DNA from: an uncultured Aquimarina sp.
Lineage (GTDB): Bacteria > Bacteroidota > Bacteroidia > Flavobacteriales > Flavobacteriaceae
DNA length: 38,402 nucleotides
Direction: 5' to 3'
Assembly: GCA_947498935.1 (NCBI GenBank)
Contig: CANMMM010000030.1
Span: 1-38,402, forward strand
Made by a program: the position numbers and the translations under genes. Below are positions 34,500-38,402 of this stretch, piece by piece. Position 1 is the stretch's first letter. Each line of letters opens with the position of its first letter. Below the pieces are notes generated by a model that had not been told where the DNA came from, did not search any database, and saw only the letters and a program-made list of their open reading frames with translations.

Positions 34500-34979
34500 T
34501 TATTCAGGATCAATACTATCCAACACCTCCATAAGCAGCAGGCGTTTGGTAATGGGATTGCGAGCGGTGGGTTTGTGCTTAGCGAAGAAGGTAATAAGTG
34601 CTGGTTGGATAGCAGAATGTGTGAGGTGTTTACGGATGTTTTGTTTAGTAAGTGGGTAACATTGTATCTTTTTAGGTAGACTAAAGCAGAGGGCATTCCT
34701 GTAGAATATATTGGGGACTCGAAAGCTGTGGTATTTATAGATTTTTAGATACATACAGCGATCGTAGAGGTAAAAACAGCCCTTGCCTGTCTTTTGTATA
34801 GACCGCTTCTGTACGATGTGCTGCTCATAGTGTTGGAGTAATTGATTGGCGGCTATAGGCGATGGATGCTGTAATAAGAGGGTTTCTAGAACCGATAATA
34901 GGTCGTAGACCTCTAGTTTAGGTAATCCATCGAGTTGGGCAATGAGTTGTTTTAGTATTCTATCTTGATGTGTATACAT
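34500..34979 (-). CDS. Hypothetical basic protein, not recognised
   Basis: 159 residues from ATG 34979; an upstream TTG at 35042 is less likely. Predicted helical N-terminal half (DRILKQLIAQLDGLPKLEVY, LLSVLETLLLQHP), then a basic segment with several Tyr and Cys (GCFYLYDRCMYLKIYKYH), then a helical end. Gln, Leu and His rich, soluble, no signal peptide. It is the last of three minus-strand genes starting with the small regulator at 36017, though 263 bp separate it from the previous gene. Confidence 0.55.
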   Translation of the reverse strand: MYTHQDRILKQLIAQLDGLPKLEVYDLLSVLETLLLQHPSPIAANQLLQHYEQHIVQKRSIQKTGKGCFYLYDRCMYLKIYKYHSFRVPNIFYRNALCFSLPKKIQCYPLTKQNIRKHLTHSAIQPALITFFAKHKPTARNPITKRLLLMEVLDSIDPE

Positions 34980-35242
34980 GATGGTCGTATTACAGAATGT
35001 AAAATGAGTAAAAAATTGGTATGTTTCGTCTGAAATAAGCAAAAGAAAGCCTGCTCCCCTAGCATAGTGCGATGCGGGTTAAAGCAAAAGAAGGTACTCA
35101 GCCATTGGGATGACATACACAGAAACGTGTATTGGGGTGAAGTACATTCTCTGTACTATACAAAGGGAGACAAACAATCTTCGGAAGGGCGCACTTCCTC
35201 TAGCTAGTTTTTTATGCCAGCAAATCCAAACAATAACTGGTA

Positions 35243-35788
35243 TTATAGGATACAATTGGCTAATAACCGAAACTGCCGCGCCATGGCTCGGGCAATGGCG
35301 CTAAAAGTTACGGGAGGTGTATCAGGAGGGGCTGATGGGGTATTATCATTCGTATCATTGTGTACACTGCGTAGCCATTGGATCACTTTCTGCTCTACCT
35401 GCTGTGGGGTATAGAGTTGTGTCTTGACCAAGGCACGGACTTGCTGCTGAGCGGTTTTACACACAGCTTCGGAGGCTTGGAAATATAATGGATGGTAGCG
35501 TAATCGTAGTAGAATCCGTTTTTGATACGCTGCTAGCTTATCGGCTACAGAGGAATACTGCGTAGTGCAGAGTTCTAGCCATTGCAGTCGCCGTGCATAG
35601 AGGTCTGCTACTGCCCGTTCTATAGGGAATTCGGCTTCGTAATAGGTACGAATCCACTGGTAGACCAATGTCTCATAACTACTGCCCAGTTCTAATTGTT
35701 TTAGAAAACTCGCAATATCGAATTGTAATGCTGTAAGAATAGCGCATACATAGGCGCTATGGTTGGTGGGGGTTTTAGAGTGTTTCAT
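35243..35788 (-). CDS. Hypothetical helical protein, not recognised
   Basis: 181 residues, nearly all predicted helix: AYVCAILTALQFDIASFLKQ, YYEAEFPIERAVADLYARRL, LAAYQKRILLRLRYHP and QQQVRALVKTQLYTPQQVEQ. A Pro-rich linker (SAPPDTPP) precedes the basic tail AIARAMARQFRLL. The ATG follows the upstream stop in the arrangement TGATATG, so translation is coupled to the 75-residue regulator. Codon use is GC-richer than that neighbour. The tail might contact nucleic acid or membrane. No function assigned. Confidence 0.6.
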   Translation of the reverse strand: MKHSKTPTNHSAYVCAILTALQFDIASFLKQLELGSSYETLVYQWIRTYYEAEFPIERAVADLYARRLQWLELCTTQYSSVADKLAAYQKRILLRLRYHPLYFQASEAVCKTAQQQVRALVKTQLYTPQQVEQKVIQWLRSVHNDTNDNTPSAPPDTPPVTFSAIARAMARQFRLLANCIL

Positions 35789-35789
35789 A

Positions 35790-36017
35790 TCATCTGTATA
35801 AATTGCCGTTTATTTTTGTTAAACTTTTTATCAGCTTATGAGATTTTTTAATTCTTTCATGATTCATTTTTTTACCATAAATCATATGCTTGTGTGTTGT
35901 ACCATAAGGAGCTTCTATTTTTCTATCCCAAGCAGACTTGTTAATTAAATCTCCATGTTCTTCAAACCAGAGATTAACTCTTTCTTTGATGGTTAATTTT
36001 TTATCTTCTTTATCCAT
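35790..36017 (-). CDS. Small HTH-like regulator, Cro-like position
   Basis: 75 residues, very basic. The segment about 23-64 (GDLINKSAWDRKIEAPYGTT, then HKHMIYGKKMNHERIKKSHK) has the spacing of the small HTH domains found in Bacteroidota phage regulators. It is transcribed divergently from the repressor-like gene across a 216-bp region with an inverted-repeat operator and a -7 box on this strand. AT-rich and Lys-rich, unlike the gene it is coupled to. I infer a Cro-type or accessory regulator; the HTH call is by eye. Confidence 0.5.
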   Translation of the reverse strand: MDKEDKKLTIKERVNLWFEEHGDLINKSAWDRKIEAPYGTTHKHMIYGKKMNHERIKKSHKLIKSLTKINGNLYR

Positions 36018-36127
36018 AATAGATTATAGGTTCTAAAAGTTTTTTAAATCCACAGAATTGAAGCAGGCAGTATCAATTCCATAAAAACCTAAATAATATC
36101 CTAGCTAATATTATTTTAAAAATATAA

Positions 36128-36154
36128 TTGTCAGTCAATAAATTAATATCTTTG
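36128..36154 (+). promoter_or_regulatory. Candidate promoter TTG-N16-TATCTTTG for the repressor gene
   Basis: TTG 36128-36130 and TATCTTTG 36147-36154 match the Bacteroidota consensus with a spacing one base under the usual range. Transcription would start near 36160 and carry the inverted repeat 36178-36217 in its leader. Confidence 0.4.
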
Positions 36155-36167
36155 GTTATATTGGAAT

Positions 36168-36175
36168 CAAAAATA
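36168..36175 (-). promoter_or_regulatory. Candidate -7 box TATTTTTG for the 36017 operon
   Basis: CAAAAATA on plus reads TATTTTTG on minus. It sits 2 bp from the inverted repeat, whose arms therefore cover this promoter's spacer and -33 region. Confidence 0.4.
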
Positions 36176-36177
36176 AC

Positions 36178-36217
36178 GAATTTTTTCGTTTTAACTATTT
36201 TAAAAACGAAAAAATTC
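36178..36217. promoter_or_regulatory. 15-bp inverted repeat, probable operator
   Basis: GAATTTTTTCGTTTT (36178-36192) and AAAACGAAAAAATTC (36203-36217) are perfect inverted repeats around a 10-bp spacer AACTATTTTA. Half-sites AACGAA/TTCGTT recur inside (36175-36180, 36185-36190, 36205-36210). It lies exactly between the minus -7 box (36168-36175) and the plus -7 box (36224-36231). This is the expected site for the repressor-like protein encoded at 36234. Confidence 0.6.
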
Positions 36218-36223
36218 AAAAAA

Positions 36224-36231
36224 TAAATTTG
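36224..36231 (+). promoter_or_regulatory. Candidate -7 box TAAATTTG adjoining the repressor start
   Basis: A perfect TAnnTTTG 2 bp before ATG 36234. If used, the mRNA would be leaderless or start within the first codons. Confidence 0.35.
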
Positions 36232-36233
36232 TA

Positions 36234-36776
36234 ATGAGTTTAATTACTAGTCGTTTAAAGCAGTATGCAGAATTAAAAGGACTTAAAGTTACTAATATCG
36301 AGAAAGAAGCAGGTTTCCCTAATTCTACTCTTTCTCGTCCCTTTAAAGAAGGAAAAAGTATAAGAACAGATACGCTTGAAAAAGTATTAAAGCTTAAGAG
36401 TTATGAAAATATTCACCCTTTTTGGTTAATTACAGGTAAAGGGAAGAAAGAAATAAGTAGGGATAAATTTAATGAATACGCGATACAGCAAGACATGGAA
36501 AAAGAAAGATTGTTAGACACTCTTTCTAATTTTATCAATTTCCCAATTGAGCAACAGTCAGAAATCAAAAAAGTAATTGGTTATTATCTAGGAAAAATAA
36601 TTTCTGAAGTACAAGAGATTAGAAATAGAGAAAATAATATTAGTGATGTCGAAAGTTATAAAAATAACCTAAAAAAGATTCAAGCATTAGCTGAAAGTCG
36701 TCAAGAAAATAAAGTATTGAAGAAGCAGAATGAAGAATTACAACAAGCTCTAAATAAATTAAAATCGAAATTGTAA
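36234..36776 (+). CDS. Phage-repressor-like XRE/HTH protein with C-terminal coiled coil
   Basis: 180 residues. The N-terminal HTH is about 5-65: RLKQYAELKGLKVTNIEKEA then GFPNSTLSRPFKEGKSIRTD, and the tail ENIHPFWLITGKGKKE. The WLITGKG motif closes the DNA-binding domain of many Bacteroidota phage repressors. In place of an S24 peptidase it continues into helices and a coiled coil (about 135-180, ESRQENKVLKKQNEELQQAL), so oligomerisation without RecA-driven self-cleavage is likely. It probably binds the adjacent inverted repeat and controls itself and the divergent operon. Confidence 0.7.
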   Translation: MSLITSRLKQYAELKGLKVTNIEKEAGFPNSTLSRPFKEGKSIRTDTLEKVLKLKSYENIHPFWLITGKGKKEISRDKFNEYAIQQDMEKERLLDTLSNFINFPIEQQSEIKKVIGYYLGKIISEVQEIRNRENNISDVESYKNNLKKIQALAESRQENKVLKKQNEELQQALNKLKSKL

Positions 36777-36787
36777 TAGGGCAAAAT

Positions 36788-37027
36788 TTAATCCTTACTT
36801 TTTTTTGAAGGAGAGATGTTTAGCAATTGAGATATTTTCATTTCGAAATCATCGAAATGATTACTTCCTTCCACTTCCTCTAGCTCTTCTAGTTCATTTT
36901 TAACAAAATTTATAATTTCAGCATCACAAATTTCATTGTTCATATACCTTCGAGATATTTCCTCCAGATATGACGACCTAATATCGATACTATTAGAATA
37001 ACTCTTTGTTGTTCTATTCTTTTTCAT
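36788..37027 (-). CDS. Small acidic protein, not recognised
   Basis: 79 residues from ATG 37027; an in-frame TTG at 37057 would extend it into the upstream gene. The basic N-terminus (KKNRTTKSYSN) turns acidic and helical (FVKNELEELEEVEGSNHFDD), ending in SPSKKSKD. It overlaps the membrane-protein gene by 14 bp, so it is coupled to it. Soluble, no Cys beyond one. Converges with the repressor gene across 11 bp. Confidence 0.55.
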   Translation of the reverse strand: MKKNRTTKSYSNSIDIRSSYLEEISRRYMNNEICDAEIINFVKNELEELEEVEGSNHFDDFEMKISQLLNISPSKKSKD

Positions 37028-37526
37028 ATAATGCTTTAGATAGAACTTTAGAACCAATCATAACAAGTTCTTTTTTATAGGTCTCTATTTTTTTTCTACG
37101 ATCAATCGATCTTTTATAAAATGTAAGTAGAATAATGTATAAAATCATCAGAGGGACTACAAAGAAAAATTCAAATGTATCTGTGTTAAAAATATCTTGT
37201 TGTACAAGTCTTATTATCTGAAACAAGTACATAGCAATTGGGATATGCAAAACATTTATCCACTTCGCTTTTGATGAAAGATACCAAAAAGTAAAACCTA
37301 GAAAAGGGAGTATTTTACCTAAAAGAGTCCATACAAATGTTTGTATAGACTCAAAATATAATGACTTAAATGTAATTCCTAAAAAAGTTATTTTTGATAA
37401 ATCACTCGGGATTAATATGTAAGAATAGAAAAAAACGGGGTATAAAATAATAAATAGAATTACTACAAATTTACCCCCCTGCTGGAATTTTGATTTTATC
37501 CACTTGTATAGATTGTTGATCATCAT
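37014..37526 (-). CDS. Four-helix membrane protein, not recognised
   Basis: 170 residues with four predicted helices (about 19-38, 60-82, 90-107 and 120-137) and a basic C-terminal tail (FYKRSIDRRKKIETYKKELV). No catalytic motif. A second ATG lies one codon in. Its start overlaps the lipoprotein gene by 56 bp in another frame, and its end overlaps the small acidic gene by 14 bp. The three form one operon of unknown role. Confidence 0.6.
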   Translation of the reverse strand: MMINNLYKWIKSKFQQGGKFVVILFIILYPVFFYSYILIPSDLSKITFLGITFKSLYFESIQTFVWTLLGKILPFLGFTFWYLSSKAKWINVLHIPIAMYLFQIIRLVQQDIFNTDTFEFFFVVPLMILYIILLTFYKRSIDRRKKIETYKKELVMIGSKVLSKALYEKE

Positions 37527-37656
37527 TTATCGTGTCATTAATCTCATTTTCGAAATTTATACTTGCTTCATCATTTATGCTTGAAGATTCACAAGCTGAA
37601 AAAAAGACAGATAAAAATACTAAATAAACATAAGAAAAAAATGGTTTGAATTTCAT
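37471..37656 (-). CDS. Small lipoprotein
   Basis: 61 residues. Signal peptide MKFKPFFSYVYLVFLSVFF followed by the lipobox FSAC (Cys22). The mature part of about 40 residues is acidic and Asn/Asp rich (ESSSINDEASINFENEINDT) and ends in IKIPAGG. Residues after the Cys (ESSS) do not forbid outer-membrane transfer. First gene of the three-gene operon; the 56-bp overlap with the next gene is unusually long. Confidence 0.6.
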   Translation of the reverse strand: MKFKPFFSYVYLVFLSVFFSACESSSINDEASINFENEINDTINDDQQSIQVDKIKIPAGG

Positions 37657-37727
37657 AATTCAGGATATTAGAAAATTAGTGCTTTTCTTAAAGAAGAAAA
37701 ACGATGTGTAAATGTTTGATTTTCATT

Positions 37728-37735
37728 CAAAAGTA
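37728..37735 (-). promoter_or_regulatory. Candidate -7 box TACTTTTG for the lipoprotein operon
   Basis: CAAAAGTA on plus reads TACTTTTG on minus, a perfect TAnnTTTG, 71 bp upstream of ATG 37656. No exact TTG at standard spacing. Confidence 0.4.
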
Positions 37736-38117
37736 GATTTATTTTTATAAAAAATCAGTCTATTTTTTCTGCTATTTTAATGGTAATTTTGTGCTTTTTT
37801 TCAAAAAAAAGTGACAGAAATATCCCTTTTTTTAACATATTTTTTTAATTAAAACGTCAGGTTAAATAAACAACTAAGTTACACTAGAATTAATGTACTG
37901 TTTTTTAGATAATTAAATAGTTGAAAAACATTTAAAGAAGTGCTGTTTTTCCGTATTTTTATTAGTTTTTAAGATATAAGTACCTGTCTGACAGATTTTA
38001 TGAATTTTAATTCACTTTATCAACTATGCATTGATTAGCATGTTCACTGCTAGAACAAATACTAATATGGTAATTTAGTATCAATAGACAATGTCGTAGC
38101 ATTGGATAAAGATGGTA

Positions 38118-38254
38118 GCATCTGCCATCTAATGACTGGCACTAAATTCTGAAATAAGAGGGATGTCAGCAATGCGTTATACACGGAAAACATTTCCGCG
38201 TTATCGAAGTAAGAGTCTACCAAAACTACGGAAATCTATACGCATGCATTATAA
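38118..38254 (+). pseudogene. Frameshifted C-terminal remnant of a tyrosine recombinase
   Basis: The frame at 38213-38254 reads ESTKTTEIYTHAL then TAA, matching the end of XerC/D-type integrases (GH-x-S-x-KTTEIYTH) with the catalytic Tyr. Upstream, SICHLMTGT (38118-38144) resembles SFATHLxxxGT in the RHSFATHL box, and RYTRK (38175 region) resembles RYIQ. These pieces are in different frames with stops between, so the gene is dead. The rest of the gene is not seen. Confidence 0.5.
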
Positions 38255-38265
38255 ATAATAAAAAA

Positions 38266-38293
38266 TCCTTTGTATAACTAAAAAGACAAAGGA
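38266..38293 (-). terminator. Hairpin with T-run on the minus strand
   Basis: TCCTTTGT (38266-38273) pairs with ACAAAGGA (38286-38293). On the minus strand TTTTTTATTATTT follows. No minus-strand gene is visible between here and the window edge, so its role is unclear. Confidence 0.3.
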
Positions 38294-38350
38294 AATATAG
38301 CTACTTTTATTACACATATATAATTGTTACCAGTAATTCAAATCAAAACT

Positions 38351-38402
38351 ATGAATAACGAAATAATTGAACAAGAAAGTTGGTGGAAACGGAATTGGAA
38401 GT
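38351..38402 (+). CDS. N-terminal fragment of a probable membrane protein, cut by window edge
   Basis: ATG 38351 opens MNNEIIEQESWWKRNWK and leaves the window. An acidic start followed by WWKRNWK is common just before the first membrane helix in small flavobacterial membrane proteins, including those annotated as Coa1-like cytochrome oxidase assembly factors. Seventeen residues are too few for a firm call. Confidence 0.4.
   Translation, partial: MNNEIIEQESWWKRNWK

Larger units (their letters stand above)
37657..38350. other. 694-bp gap with promoter, integrase remnant and hairpin
   Basis: It holds a -7 box for the lipoprotein operon (37728-37735), AT-rich sequence without ORFs to about 38100, a frameshifted recombinase tail (38118-38254) and a hairpin (38266-38293). 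I see no tRNA that could have been an attachment site. Confidence 0.45.

Noticed and set aside
34451..34696. 81-codon minus frame
   Set aside because: Out-of-frame shadow of the hypothetical gene at 34500-34979.
35110..35414. Two overlapping plus-strand frames near 35.1-35.4 kb
   Set aside because: They lie largely antisense to the 35243-35788 gene and show no domain; TACAC/GTGTA and similar small hairpins there are not convincing either.
36128..36231. A toxin-antitoxin reading of the divergent regulator region
   Set aside because: No toxin fold (RelE, HipA, Fic, PIN) is visible in either direction; repressor and small regulator fit better.
1..38402. CRISPR arrays, tRNA and rRNA genes
   Set aside because: No regularly spaced direct repeats and no tRNA-like cloverleaf or rRNA sequence were noticed on either strand by eye; a tRNAscan or Infernal run would settle this.

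Overview
The window looks like chromosome from a marine-type member of the Flavobacteriaceae (Bacteroidota). The evidence is low GC, a menaquinone pathway (MenD, MenF-type synthase), a type IX secretion (T9SS) sorting motif, DUF4159, DUF6952 and DUF2853 proteins, several TAnnTTTG promoter boxes, and the run tpx-dgkA-ftsK-lolA-lptFG-ribB, an arrangement I remember from this family. I cannot name genus or species.

Layout. 1-1.1 kb: the tail of a transposase abuts and truncates a T9SS-secreted protein gene. 1.1-4.8 kb: DUF2853 gene and a minus-strand menaquinone group (hotdog thioesterase, isochorismate synthase, MenD). 5.1-10.5 kb: esterase, DinB-like protein, DUF4159 protein, TrmH-type methyltransferase, PerM/AI-2E-type membrane protein and a THUMP-like methyltransferase. 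10.5-13.0 kb: a compact four-gene minus-strand operon (small Cys-motif protein, multi-pass membrane protein, HisKA_3 kinase, NarL-type regulator). 13.7-21.8 kb: PaaK-like adenylating enzyme, RdgB, CPBP protease homologue, NhaC antiporter, nitroreductase, thioredoxin-fold protein and a sugar-aminotransferase-like enzyme, separated by repeat-rich gaps. 22.0-29.3 kb: the ribB-lptFG-lolA-ftsK-dgkA-tpx group. 29.5-30.8 kb: peroxiredoxin, thioredoxin and DUF6952. 31.0-33.3 kb: a TPR hybrid histidine kinase diverging from the peroxiredoxin. 33.7-38.4 kb: accessory region with a divergent phage-like repressor / small-regulator switch around a 15-bp inverted repeat, unknown proteins, a lipoprotein/membrane/soluble three-gene set, and the frameshifted tail of a tyrosine recombinase.

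The most unusual material is non-coding. (i) Five copies of a ~75-105-bp structured element, bounded by GGGCGTT and AACGC, carry hairpins whose stems differ while a 10-nt loop (TCCTAAGGTC) recurs. Four of the five lie just 3' of a gene in the same orientation. (ii) MITE-like elements with terminal repeats fill several gaps, and one type shares its end with the transposase fragment at the left edge. (iii) The 34.3-38.3 kb island has the layout of a decayed integrated element whose regulatory switch still looks intact. No tRNA, rRNA or CRISPR array was seen.
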